A stretch of DNA of 64,000 nt from DT-110 sp964342305. Lineage in GTDB: Bacteria; Bacteroidota; Bacteroidia; Chitinophagales; Saprospiraceae. Shown here one piece after another: positions 24,529-33,428 of the stretch (position 1 is its first letter; each line of letters starts with the position of its first letter). The stretch lies in assembly GCA_964342305.1 (NCBI GenBank), contig CAYFGK010000003.1, forward strand, positions 47,410 through 111,409. Reading direction: 5' to 3'. The notes beneath the pieces were generated by a model. That model saw nothing but the letters and a program-made list of their open reading frames with translations. It was not told the origin of the DNA and did not search any database. A program made the position numbers and the translations under genes.

Positions 24529-26550
24529 ATGCGTAAGGCCCACGCTGCACTACTATTCCTCATGGCGGGAATAGCCTTCTCTTGTCAAGACTTCGACCAG
24601 TTCGGTGAACGAGTAACCGAAGGGGTTACTTTTGAGATCAGCACTGACCTGCTGGCAAATCCACTGATCCTGCAATTTACCGATCCGCGAACGGGAGAGG
24701 TACCCGATAACCTGCTGATCACCGTTTTGGAATCCGACTTTTCGGGAGTTTATACCCTGGATGGCCGGCAGTCACTGGAAGCCACCAATGGTATTCTTCC
24801 GCTTGGGGTGCTTAAGGATGAGCTCAGAGGCACCAGTACCCCCCAGCGGATCCTCATACGCTACGAAGCTCCCGGGTACGTCACCCGCGATCAGGTTTTC
24901 ATGGTTGAGTCCCAGGAACCTCGAGTCGTTCAGGTACCTCTGCAGAAGGGAATGAATCCGGGACCCGATGTCGATGAGCTGCGTACTGAATTGGCCCTGT
25001 CCAGTCCAACGGGCAGGGTGCTTACCTCGGGTAGTGGACTTATTGAATTGAGCATACCCAGGCAGGTTCGTTTCCTGAATGATCAGGAAGAGGTTCTGAA
25101 AGGCAGTGATATCATCCGGGCGAACCTCTATACCAACAGCCGCGCAAATCGTAGTTTTTTGCGTAAGCAGCTGACCCACCAATTATTCCGAATGCAGGAC
25201 GGTGAGCTGACAACTATGACAATCGAACCGGTAGCCCTGCTTACCCTGACCCTCGAAGGTAAGGCCGCATCGGATTTATTGTACCCCATGCGCGTTCAGG
25301 TTCCCGTTCGCCCGGGTTCTAACAATCGGTTTACGGGTGAACCATTAAAAGAAGGTGATTTGGTACCTGTCTACGGATATGATCATGGTCATGCCTGCTG
25401 GGGAAGCACAGGACTGGCTCGTGTCCTGCGCGGTGACGGTGGCCTCGTTGCCAGTACCTGGATCCGCAAATTACAGCCTCTGGCCATAGGGTGGGGGAGT
25501 TTCCAGGAAGCGAATATCGATACCGAATGTATTCTCCTGTTGAACGTTGAAGCCGAGGTATCCGAGCCCTATGCCGGCGTATACCGCCGGGATTATCTGG
25601 ATACCATCCAAACCGCTTCCGGGCAGGATTCCATCATACGTATCAAGGAAGAAGTATTCTTTGAATATGCCGAACGACCCCAGCTTTCCTTTGCTGCCAT
25701 GTTCCCGAATTGTGCAACGGGTAATGCCCAGGGCTTGGACGGACTCATACGCAAAGCCAAGGAGGATATTGTTAACTACTTCCAGAGGCAGGACAGCTCG
25801 GCCTTCAAAGGGGTAACCTTTACCACCGAAAAAGGATTGTACCCGGTTTTCCGCCCCTCGGTTTGTATGGATCAATCGGCCTCCGCTAACCAACGTTATT
25901 TTGAACTGGCCATTAATAGTGACGCCATGGCCGATGGATTCCTGCATTATTCCTACGGCAACATCCAGGGACAAGAGTACGTACAGCTGGAAAAAGGTAA
26001 GAACGACCTGGTTTTACCCTTCCCCGATGATCTCTTTTTGCTGGATGGGGAGGAGGCCAGCTTTACGTTCACTTTCCTGGAAAACTGTTACCGACTGCAG
26101 GATGGCACCGAAACCAGTCTGTGCGAATTAGCTGAAGGATTCGGTTTCGATATTAGTCCCCCGATCCCCAAAAAACCAATGCAGTTTACGGTTACGGCCG
26201 AAACGGCTTGTAACAACCTGAATAATAGCAAAGTCGTAATTCGACCTACTATGCCCATTTTATTCCGGGAACACTGCGGCGAAGCCCCGACGCCGTACCG
26301 ATACCTGGGACGCCTGGTGGACGGCAACTTCGAAGGTTCCGTACCCTTGGAACAAGGAAAATCATACGATTTTCTGCTGCCTTTAGGCGAATCGACGAAT
26401 GCATTTTCGGATATTCAGCTTTCGACCAGCGAAGCGGTATACAAACGCAATGGCCAATCGATTCTGTTGACTAATGAGGATGGCATTATCCATTTGGATC
26501 TGGGCATTGTTGAGGTACCCGATGCCATCTGTCAGTTATTAAGTAGCTAA
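24529..26550 (+). CDS. Large predicted lipoprotein, function unknown
   Basis: The protein has 673 residues, with a lipoprotein signal peptide ending IAFSC (Cys about residue 19). It appears to be made of beta-rich modules. One at the start (LILQFTDPRTGEVPDNLLITV ... VYTLDGRQSLEATNG) resembles carboxypeptidase-like regulatory or peptidase-associated beta folds. Later parts contain several Cys (ETACNNLNN, EHCGEAPTP, MFPNCATGN). No catalytic motif is recognised. It probably sits on the envelope. It converges with the sterol desaturase gene and shares a hairpin with it. Confidence 0.75.
   Translation: MRKAHAALLFLMAGIAFSCQDFDQFGERVTEGVTFEISTDLLANPLILQFTDPRTGEVPDNLLITVLESDFSGVYTLDGRQSLEATNGILPLGVLKDELRGTSTPQRILIRYEAPGYVTRDQVFMVESQEPRVVQVPLQKGMNPGPDVDELRTELALSSPTGRVLTSGSGLIELSIPRQVRFLNDQEEVLKGSDIIRANLYTNSRANRSFLRKQLTHQLFRMQDGELTTMTIEPVALLTLTLEGKAASDLLYPMRVQVPVRPGSNNRFTGEPLKEGDLVPVYGYDHGHACWGSTGLARVLRGDGGLVASTWIRKLQPLAIGWGSFQEANIDTECILLLNVEAEVSEPYAGVYRRDYLDTIQTASGQDSIIRIKEEVFFEYAERPQLSFAAMFPNCATGNAQGLDGLIRKAKEDIVNYFQRQDSSAFKGVTFTTEKGLYPVFRPSVCMDQSASANQRYFELAINSDAMADGFLHYSYGNIQGQEYVQLEKGKNDLVLPFPDDLFLLDGEEASFTFTFLENCYRLQDGTETSLCELAEGFGFDISPPIPKKPMQFTVTAETACNNLNNSKVVIRPTMPILFREHCGEAPTPYRYLGRLVDGNFEGSVPLEQGKSYDFLLPLGESTNAFSDIQLSTSEAVYKRNGQSILLTNEDGIIHLDLGIVEVPDAICQLLSS
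25155..25168 (+). repeat. Short-stem GNRA mini-hairpin variant
   Basis: T6 followed by GC-GTAA-GC inside the lipoprotein gene, encoding FLRKQ. Confidence 0.5.
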
Positions 26551-26556
26551 AAAAAA

Positions 26557-26576
26557 GACCGCCCGTATGGGCAGTC
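26557..26576 (-). terminator. Hairpin between convergent genes
   Basis: GACCGCCCGTATGGGCAGTC folds with GAC/GTC and GCCC/GGGC pairs around GTAT and one C-A mismatch. Read leftwards it is followed by seven or more T, so it terminates the sterol-desaturase operon; it may also stop the lipoprotein transcript. Confidence 0.7.
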
Positions 26577-26621
26577 CGAAAATACCAATTCTAACTTACA
26601 ACCAGGATCCAGATTAACCAT

Positions 26622-27707
26622 TCAGGTTACTGGATCCCTTTCCTTATCCACCGGAGGGACTATCCCGGTGGTTGGTGATTGATCGGCCTGCAAACGACCG
26701 AAACCGTGTGTATTTTGTTCCAAAAAACCCTGGGGGAAGGTTTCAACTCCCGGAAAACCAAGCCGAATATCACGTCCGTTATAGGGAATGTACGCCGTAC
26801 GGAAAATGTAATCCCACAGGGCCAGTGAAATTCCGAAATTTACTCCGTATCGGTGCTCCTCGGGCAGATCGTAGCTATGGTGCCAGATGTGCATCTCCGG
26901 GGAGTTAAAAACATACTTCATGATCGGCCCCAATACCACCGCACCAAAAGCAGTGCCGAGGAGTACCACCCCGACCTGTGTTCCCTGGCCAGGGTCTTGC
27001 AGAAGATTCACATCAAAACCGGAAGTGGCAATAATTAACCCCAGAAGTGTTCCCAGCACACCTCCCGTCACGTATCCGGGGACCGTAATATTGGAGTGGT
27101 TGTAATGTCCGATCGCTAAGGTGAAGATGTGAATGATGAAAAAGTCATAAAGTCCGATACCGAGCAGAGCCAGTGGTATATATTCGAGGGTCCGGTAAAC
27201 TACATTCTCCATCCAGTGGTACCGCAAATGGGCAGCAAATCCCATTTGCTCCACACTGTGGTGTACCTTGTGAAACTCCCACAACCGGTCGGAGCGGTGC
27301 AGCAAGCGGTGCACCCACCATTGTACAAAATCACGTACCAGGAAACCCACGATTAAAATGATCCACAAAGGGGCACCATTAAGCGGATTGTTTGCCTGCA
27401 GGTTGAAACCCGTCAGATTCTGGATCCCGTCATTAAACAGATTGACCACCACATCGGAAGCCGCATTGTAAATGATCAGGGAGAACAGAAAAAAGTTGAA
27501 GAACATGTAGAAGAAGTCCAACCAGAAATCCTTACGGAACTTGGGTTGATCTTTCCGCCAGGGCGAAAGGACTTCAATCATGAAGAAAAAGACCGATACA
27601 ATGATCAGCCAGTAAAAGTAATTATGCCACCCCGGGTTAGTGATCTCCGACCAGAGGTAGTTCGCGTAGCTTTGGTACGCATCCACGAAAATATTCCAAT
27701 ACTTCAT
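26622..27707 (-). CDS. Sterol desaturase / fatty acid hydroxylase family membrane protein
   Basis: The protein has 361 residues with four or more membrane helices. The histidine clusters of the di-iron hydroxylase superfamily are present: HRLLH, HKVHH, a GHYNHSN motif and HIWHH. Members use O2 to hydroxylate or desaturate lipids at the membrane; the substrate here is unknown. It is the last gene of a leftward operon behind a cytochrome c and a sulfite-oxidase-like protein, with a 12-nt gap, which suggests either an electron link or simple cotranscription. Confidence 0.9.
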   Translation of the reverse strand: MKYWNIFVDAYQSYANYLWSEITNPGWHNYFYWLIIVSVFFFMIEVLSPWRKDQPKFRKDFWLDFFYMFFNFFLFSLIIYNAASDVVVNLFNDGIQNLTGFNLQANNPLNGAPLWIILIVGFLVRDFVQWWVHRLLHRSDRLWEFHKVHHSVEQMGFAAHLRYHWMENVVYRTLEYIPLALLGIGLYDFFIIHIFTLAIGHYNHSNITVPGYVTGGVLGTLLGLIIATSGFDVNLLQDPGQGTQVGVVLLGTAFGAVVLGPIMKYVFNSPEMHIWHHSYDLPEEHRYGVNFGISLALWDYIFRTAYIPYNGRDIRLGFPGVETFPQGFLEQNTHGFGRLQADQSPTTGIVPPVDKERDPVT

Positions 27708-27719
27708 ATGCTGTTTGAC

Positions 27720-28274
27720 TTACAGTTCCAGAATATACCATTCAATTTCTTCGACATTCAGGTTAGCACGCCGCCCGGTCTCATCCGGAGCGTAATTATT
27801 AGCCAGGTATTCCAGAATCCTGGGTTCCGTATCGCCCAGGTCCCATAATCCCTGGGTAGCCTGCATCCACCGAATCATCTCTTCCCAACCTTCGTAGGTA
27901 GCCCGGTTTTGCGTGACCAGGGCTGCTGAGTGGCAGGCCGTGCAGGTGGTACGGACCAGCTCCCAACCTTCGGCGATCTTTAAGCCGGTGGCCACGTGAA
28001 TGCCGTCTTCGATCTTCTCTTGCCCGGCATCGGAGGCGCGCTCTGCTCGGGCATCCAACATAGCTTGTTCTTGTTGTGGTGTCAGGGGAGTGGGGCCTTG
28101 AAACCACCCTTCCATGGCCGGGCCAAGCCAGAGGTAAAGCAGTAAGATGGAGGCAGCAACGAGCACCAGTTTCACGGCGTTGATTACTGCCATGAACATG
28201 CGGTGCCAGGCCTCATTAAACCGGTCACGGGCACGGTCTGAGTGTTTGCTATCATCAGGTAGTGGAAAAAACAT
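27720..28274 (-). CDS. Membrane-anchored mono-haem cytochrome c
   Basis: The protein has 184 residues. An N-terminal membrane anchor (about 28-50, MAVINAVKLVLVAASILLLYLWLG) is followed by one haem-binding site CTACH near residue 110, in a WELVRTTCTACHSAALVTQNRATYEGWEEMIRWMQ context. The distal Met could be in MIRWMQ. This c-type domain resembles the cytochrome subunit of sulfite dehydrogenases, and the sulfite-oxidase-like gene lies 14 nt upstream. It would carry electrons from that enzyme to the respiratory chain in the periplasm. Confidence 0.9.
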   Translation of the reverse strand: MFFPLPDDSKHSDRARDRFNEAWHRMFMAVINAVKLVLVAASILLLYLWLGPAMEGWFQGPTPLTPQQEQAMLDARAERASDAGQEKIEDGIHVATGLKIAEGWELVRTTCTACHSAALVTQNRATYEGWEEMIRWMQATQGLWDLGDTEPRILEYLANNYAPDETGRRANLNVEEIEWYILEL

Positions 28275-28288
28275 AACATTCTTTTAGA

Positions 28289-29614
28289 TCAAACCACTTT
28301 AATGGCGATTCGGTGACAAGCATTATTCAGATAGCCCCTGGGGTTCCAGCCCGGCAACACCATTGGTTGAGCTGTACCCGAATCATCGGTCGCCCGGGCC
28401 CATACTTCGTAGTAACCTGTTTGCGGAAAGCGAATATTGGCTGAGAAATGCTGCCAGGCCAGCCGATTGGCCGGCTCTTCCAGCTGGCATTCCTGCCAGG
28501 TCTGACCGAAATCTATAGAATATTCCATCCTGCCAACCTTTCGATCACCTGCCCAGGCATGCCCGCGTATGGGCAGTGATTGCGCAAGGCGCAGACTGGC
28601 ACCGGTTTTGGGGTAGGTGATCAGTGACTTAACCGGCATGGATTCAATGATGCACATCTCATCGTCGGAAACGGCAGTGCCCGGAGGAACCGGCTTGCAC
28701 GGGACCCGGTATGATTGTCCCGTCATCTTGGGGCCATCGTGTACCTGATTGCGCACCACTAACTTCGACAGCCATTTACCGGAACAACTGGCCGGCCATC
28801 CGCCCACGACCAGTCGAAGCGGATAGCCATTGTATAATGGCAAGTCTTTACCGTTCATCGCCCAGGCGATGAGGGTCTCGTCCTCCATAGCTTTTGCTAT
28901 GGGTACACCACGTGAGATTACTACCTTTTCGGCATCACCGGAAATGTGTGTATCACGACCATAGTATCCTACGTAGACGGCATCTGCTTTGATGCCCACC
29001 TCATTGAGGACATCTTTCAGCCGTACTCCCGTCCATTCAGCGCAGCCCACGGCTCCGGTCGACCACTGATTACCCTTAGCAGGAGGATTAAACTCACTGC
29101 GACCGTTACCTCCACATTCCAGCGTCAATTGGTAGGTGTGGTTGGTAAATCGCTGTTTCAAATCATCAATGGTAAACGAAAGGGACCGTTCGGCGGATTC
29201 TCCTTCAATAGTCAGGGTCCAGGTCGACGGGTCGATGGTCGACTCTCGGGGTGGCAGACCATTATTACGAACGAAGAACAGATCATTGGGGGTTAATCGG
29301 TCATCGAGCAGATGCGGAGGTGTTTCGGCATTGACCGGGCGATCGTTAAGCACCACCAGTCCGGGGTGTTTACCCGGTATTTGAAAAGGGGCGTCGGCAT
29401 AGGCCAGGCCTGCCGGGATCATTCCCGGGGGGAAATATCGCCCGAATACGACGGGTGCTCCCAGAGCCGCTCCCATAGCAGTTAGTACACTTTTTTTGAG
29501 AAACCCCCGCCGGCTATTCTCAGGTATTCGTCCCCAGAGTAGTCGGTCAGCTTCAACAGGATCTTTCCCATACAATGCATGGATGCCTGTCTTCTTTGGC
29601 TTGTCTTGTTGCAT
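28289..29614 (-). CDS. Molybdopterin sulfite-oxidase-like dehydrogenase
   Basis: The protein has 441 residues. A twin-arginine signal SRRGFLKK lies near residue 35, after an atypically long leader, so the folded cofactor-loaded enzyme should be exported by Tat. The molybdopterin ligand Cys is in YQLTLECGGNGRSEF. WSTGAVGCAEWTGVRLKDVL and YPLRLVVGGWPA are typical of the sulfite oxidase fold, and a C-terminal dimerisation domain with SIDFGQTWQECQ follows. Known relatives oxidise sulfite to sulfate with a cytochrome c acceptor; the cytochrome gene follows at 14 nt. The substrate is inferred, not shown. Confidence 0.9.
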   Translation of the reverse strand: MQQDKPKKTGIHALYGKDPVEADRLLWGRIPENSRRGFLKKSVLTAMGAALGAPVVFGRYFPPGMIPAGLAYADAPFQIPGKHPGLVVLNDRPVNAETPPHLLDDRLTPNDLFFVRNNGLPPRESTIDPSTWTLTIEGESAERSLSFTIDDLKQRFTNHTYQLTLECGGNGRSEFNPPAKGNQWSTGAVGCAEWTGVRLKDVLNEVGIKADAVYVGYYGRDTHISGDAEKVVISRGVPIAKAMEDETLIAWAMNGKDLPLYNGYPLRLVVGGWPASCSGKWLSKLVVRNQVHDGPKMTGQSYRVPCKPVPPGTAVSDDEMCIIESMPVKSLITYPKTGASLRLAQSLPIRGHAWAGDRKVGRMEYSIDFGQTWQECQLEEPANRLAWQHFSANIRFPQTGYYEVWARATDDSGTAQPMVLPGWNPRGYLNNACHRIAIKVV

Positions 29615-29742
29615 GTTTGCCTATTTTATCACACTAAGGTGTGCATAATCCATTACCTCCGCCGAGCTGACGGATGCTGATTAAGATACGTGTGAATAGA
29701 CGATTTAATTGGGTGCTGCTACAATACTACAGCTTTTATATG

Positions 29743-29768
29743 AATACATGATAATTTCATCATGTATT
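29743..29768. terminator. Perfect 10-bp hairpin between sorA-like and agmatinase genes
   Basis: AATACATGAT (29743-29752) and ATCATGTATT (29759-29768) pair perfectly around a 6-nt loop. The T-tract is on the plus side, yet the genes run leftwards, so it is either a weak terminator of the agmatinase run or an operator near the sulfite-oxidase-like promoter. Confidence 0.45.
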
Positions 29769-29817
29769 TTTCACTTCAGACTTGCAAAAAGGGTATAAGG
29801 TTATGCTTTGGTTTCAA

Positions 29818-30639
29818 CTAAAGCATCTTATCCAGAATCTCTTTCAAACATTTTGCTGCTATCATGGCAGTGACCCCTTCCCGGTCGCGCAGCGGATTGT
29901 ATTCTACAATATCGGCCCCTACAATGGGTACCTTAATTGCCTGAATGATGGACAGCAACTCCCTGACTGTCATGCCACCAGGTTCGTAGTGAGACAGGCC
30001 CGGGGCCAGGCCGGGTTCGAGTACATCGAGATCCAATGACAGGTAAAGGGGGGCACTCAGGTCAAAATCTGTTTGTCCGTGCCAATCCTTCATCTCCATG
30101 ATTTCCACATCGTACTTTTCGGCCATTTCCCGGTGTTCCGGGATCATAGTACGGATACCTACCTGGACCAACCTCTTTACCAGTCCGCTTTCCAGGATGC
30201 GGGCAAATGGACAGGCATGAGAATAGCGGTTTCCTTCGAAGGATTCATACATATCGGTATGGGCATCCAGGTGAAGGATAGTCAAACCCTGATGATGCTT
30301 AGCTGTCGCCTTAACGAGAGGGTAGGTGATCGAATGGTCTCCTCCCAGCGCCAACAGCCTGGCACCGCGGTGCAGGATGCGATCCGCCTGTACCTGAATG
30401 TCCTCATAGGCACCGACCGGAAGGTCACCCAGCCAGATCAGGTCGGGATGAGCATCTAACCGCTGCAGACTTTCGGTATAGTAGTTGGCCGAATCGGAAT
30501 GATAAGCATCTACGATCAGTGGTGGTGCCAGGGCGGGGCCGCGCATAAATGAACTATAGGCATCAAAGGGTACTCCGCCGATGGCGATTTGGCCGGGACC
30601 AAGTTTGTCGAGTTGCTCCTGATAAGTGAGTAAGGTCAA
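29818..30639 (-). CDS. Agmatinase/arginase-family ureohydrolase
   Basis: The protein has 273 residues. Manganese-binding motifs are GGDHSIT, LDAHTDMY and YLSLDLDVLEPGLAPG; the last is the SxDxDxxDP motif with Glu in place of the second Asp. It hydrolyses a guanidino group to urea; agmatine to putrescine is the likeliest reaction for this size. It follows a GNAT/nitrilase fusion gene by 23 nt on the same strand, which fits amine or polyamine metabolism. Confidence 0.87.
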   Translation of the reverse strand: MTLLTYQEQLDKLGPGQIAIGGVPFDAYSSFMRGPALAPPLIVDAYHSDSANYYTESLQRLDAHPDLIWLGDLPVGAYEDIQVQADRILHRGARLLALGGDHSITYPLVKATAKHHQGLTILHLDAHTDMYESFEGNRYSHACPFARILESGLVKRLVQVGIRTMIPEHREMAEKYDVEIMEMKDWHGQTDFDLSAPLYLSLDLDVLEPGLAPGLSHYEPGGMTVRELLSIIQAIKVPIVGADIVEYNPLRDREGVTAMIAAKCLKEILDKML

Positions 30640-30662
30640 TGGTGTGTGTTATGAAAAGTATA

Positions 30663-32231
30663 CTAATCGGTGACCACTTTGACTTTGGGGTATTTAGTGG
30701 CTGGTGTTCCTTTTTTATCCTGTAGCGTCAATTGATACAGATCTTTACGTCTGTCTTTCATATTGCGGACCGCTCCGTAGGTATGCAGCTGAGCCAACAG
30801 ATCAAGATCGACGTCGGCAATGAGGATCATTTCAGTGTTGGGTGTGGCTTCGGCTTTGATACCGTCCAGTGGAAAACTGAAATCACAAGGTGTAAACACC
30901 CCGGACTGCGCAAACTGAATATCCATATTATGCACCTTTGGCAGGTTGCCCACGCTACCGGCGATGGCCACGTAACATTCGTTCTCTATCGCCCGACTAC
31001 GGGCGCAATTACGTACCCGGGCATACCCGTTCTGGGTATCGGTAAGGAAAGGTACAAACAGTATCTGCATACCCTGCTCAGCCAACAACCGGGGTAATTC
31101 CGGAAACTCTACGTCGTAACAGATCAGGATGCCTATTTTCCCACAGTCAGTATCGATCACCTTGATTTTATTGCCCCCCTGTAACCCCCAAGATTGCACC
31201 TCGTCCGGTGTGCAGTGGATCTTCTCGTACATCTCGATCCGGCCATCGCGACCGCAGAAGTACCCTACGTTATACAAGCCTGTGTCGTCCAGGTAAGGCA
31301 TACTCCCAGTGATGATGTTTACATTATAGGAGATGGCCAGACTGGCAAACTGATCGCGAATCTCCTCCGTGAAACCCGCCAACTTGCGGATCGCCTCCGC
31401 CTCCTTGAGTTCATTGAATTCGGCCATCAGCGGGGCACTGAAGAACTCCGGGAACAGGGCAAAGTCGGCATTATACGCAGAGACCGCATCTACAAAGAAG
31501 TCAAACTGTTCGTAAAGCCCTTCCAGCGAGCGGTAATTTCGCATCTGCCATTGCACTAAGCCGAGGCGAACAATGCTTTTATGGTGGTCGGGGTCGTTGG
31601 ATGGTTTAGTGTAATAGATGTTATTCCACTGCAACAAGGCCGCAAATTCCTGTGACTCGTGGTCGTCGGGCATATACCCGCGCAGCACCTTTTTTACATG
31701 AAAGTCGTTGGATAGCTGGAAGGTGAGTACCGGATCAAAGAAAGCCTTGTGCCGCACCTTATCGATGTACTGACGCGGGGTGAGTTCATCGGCATGTTCG
31801 TGGTAATTGGGAAGCCGCCCCCCGAACATAATGCTCTCCAGATTCAGGTGTTCGCATAGTTCTTTGCGGGAATCGTAGAGTCGCCGGCCCAATCGCAAAC
31901 CGCGATAATCGGGGTGGATAAAGACATCGATCCCGTATAAGACATTACCTTCCGGATCGTGGGTATCGAATTGGTAATTGCCGGTGATCTGAAGGTAGGT
32001 ATGTTCGTCACCGTATTTTTGGTAGTTCACAATAATAGACAGCGCACTACCGACCACTTTACCGTCGGCCACGGCAACGAATTGTCCTTCCGGAAATTTA
32101 TTAATCAATCGGCTGATCTCCTCCCGTGACCAGGCGGGAGTCCAGTCATAAGCTGACTTCATCGAGCGTTGCAACTCCTCGTAATCGGATAGTTCTAGTT
32201 GCCGTATTTCTACCGTATGGATGTCTTGCAT
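30663..32231 (-). CDS. GNAT acetyltransferase fused to carbon-nitrogen hydrolase
   Basis: The protein has 522 residues. Residues ~5-170 are a GNAT fold (YGIDVFIHPDYRGLRLGRRLYDSRKELCEHL is the acetyl-CoA binding region). Residues ~225-510 are a nitrilase-superfamily amidase with Glu in DFALFPEFFSAPL, Lys in YEKIHCTPDE and Cys in IGILICYDVEFPELPRLL. This fusion is known in Bacteroidota and Bacillus (YhcX-like), but its reaction is not established. With agmatinase 23 nt downstream, an N-acetylated or carbamoylated polyamine is a reasonable substrate guess. Confidence 0.92.
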   Translation of the reverse strand: MQDIHTVEIRQLELSDYEELQRSMKSAYDWTPAWSREEISRLINKFPEGQFVAVADGKVVGSALSIIVNYQKYGDEHTYLQITGNYQFDTHDPEGNVLYGIDVFIHPDYRGLRLGRRLYDSRKELCEHLNLESIMFGGRLPNYHEHADELTPRQYIDKVRHKAFFDPVLTFQLSNDFHVKKVLRGYMPDDHESQEFAALLQWNNIYYTKPSNDPDHHKSIVRLGLVQWQMRNYRSLEGLYEQFDFFVDAVSAYNADFALFPEFFSAPLMAEFNELKEAEAIRKLAGFTEEIRDQFASLAISYNVNIITGSMPYLDDTGLYNVGYFCGRDGRIEMYEKIHCTPDEVQSWGLQGGNKIKVIDTDCGKIGILICYDVEFPELPRLLAEQGMQILFVPFLTDTQNGYARVRNCARSRAIENECYVAIAGSVGNLPKVHNMDIQFAQSGVFTPCDFSFPLDGIKAEATPNTEMILIADVDLDLLAQLHTYGAVRNMKDRRKDLYQLTLQDKKGTPATKYPKVKVVTD

Positions 32232-32321
32232 GCATAAAAGGTTTAGAAGGTTTAGGGGGTAAATGGTTTAACCGACGCGATGCTATGCGTTTGTCGGCCC
32301 TCCTCGGCATCTGGTATCACT

Positions 32322-33428
32322 CTACCCCTCATTAAACAGATCAATATAACGGACCCGGAAGTCAATGGGTCTTAGTGTAGTACCCTCTTCAATGCCGTTG
32401 GGATAGGGGAATACCGCCTGCTTCTTCATTAACAAACGGGGAAAGGCAACCGGTTGTTGGGATACAAATTGAAACTCCTGGTAAACCGGTCGCTTTATGG
32501 GTGCCGGATTGGGAGAATCGTACCAATAACTGCGAGCCGGCGCATGGAAAATTTCACGCAGTCCCTCGGGCGTTACCCGCCAGACGTAGTACTGAATATC
32601 ATCACCACGGGTGATAAACGTACAATTTCCATCGTAGGTATAGCCGGTGAGCACGTATTCACCAGGCCGCACCACCTCTTCGGTTCGGAAGTAAAAAAAG
32701 GCAGGTCCCGGCGGATCGGTCAGGCAGGGTACGGCGTCCCGGTTTTTCCTTTTGAACCACAACATTTCCGGCACCCAGCCGCGGCGGGGATCCCAAAACC
32801 GCACTACATGTATGTAGGTGTTTATGCGCACTTCGACCAGCAGTTCCCGGTCGGTGTCTCCGAATAAATTGACGTGTTGTGTTTGGATCTGTACATCTTT
32901 TGCCGAAAGGCGGGCAGGAGGTCTATCCATTGTGCCTCCAAAATAGAGCAGGTCGTAGCGAATCCCGGTAAGCTGCACACAGAGTTGAAAAAACAGGGTT
33001 TCTACTATTTCTTCCTCTGTCCAGATCGATTCCCAGGTACGGGGATCGGCCTCGATCGATCGGCGTTTTACCGAAAAGCGCATGAGCTGATCTCCTTTTT
33101 GGCGTAAGCCGCGAAGCCGGTCAACATCACTAAGATCCAATCGCCACACCTGACCGGTGGGCCGGTTCTCAAAAAGGGTCCGCTCCTCGAGGGCCTGGCC
33201 ATCGGCCGAGGGCACCAGCCGGTAGGTTTCGTCTCTGCCGGGGTAGTGGAGCAAACCGTGCGTTTCCCTCCCCGGTTGTTCCAGCAATACTTCTACCCGA
33301 ACCAATCCGATACGCCCCTTGAAGAAGACGGAAGGATCCCGATGCAGGATCTCAGCCGATAACGGATTCGCTCCCGGCCAGGCGACCAAAAGAGTGAATA
33401 CCAGCAACAGTGCGGAGCGGATGGTCAT
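32322..33428 (-). CDS. Exported protein of unknown function
   Basis: The protein has 368 residues, with a signal peptide ending ANPLSAE. I do not recognise the family. It looks beta-rich (GLVRVEVLLEQPGRETHGLLHYPG, ELLVEVRINTYIHVVRFWDPRRGWVPEMLWFKRKN) and has no obvious catalytic motif. Its ATG overlaps the LOG gene stop by 4 nt (ATGA), so it is translationally coupled to it. Two GNRA mini-hairpins lie inside the gene, at 32898-32911 and 33096-33110, encoding LSAKD and LRQKG. Confidence 0.75.
   Translation of the reverse strand: MTIRSALLLVFTLLVAWPGANPLSAEILHRDPSVFFKGRIGLVRVEVLLEQPGRETHGLLHYPGRDETYRLVPSADGQALEERTLFENRPTGQVWRLDLSDVDRLRGLRQKGDQLMRFSVKRRSIEADPRTWESIWTEEEIVETLFFQLCVQLTGIRYDLLYFGGTMDRPPARLSAKDVQIQTQHVNLFGDTDRELLVEVRINTYIHVVRFWDPRRGWVPEMLWFKRKNRDAVPCLTDPPGPAFFYFRTEEVVRPGEYVLTGYTYDGNCTFITRGDDIQYYVWRVTPEGLREIFHAPARSYWYDSPNPAPIKRPVYQEFQFVSQQPVAFPRLLMKKQAVFPYPNGIEEGTTLRPIDFRVRYIDLFNEG
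32898..32911 (+). repeat. GNRA mini-hairpin, swapped stem, GAAA loop
   Basis: Reads TTTT-GCC-GAAA-GGC on the plus strand, antisense to the exported protein gene. Confidence 0.85.
33096..33110 (+). repeat. GNRA mini-hairpin, GTAA loop
   Basis: Reads TTTTT-GGC-GTAA-GCC on the plus strand, antisense to the exported protein gene, encoding LRQKG. Confidence 0.85.

Noticed and set aside
24301..24543. 80-codon frame on the minus strand overlapping the lipoprotein start
   Set aside because: No recognisable feature and it overlaps the start of a gene with a clear lipoprotein signal; probably leader sequence.
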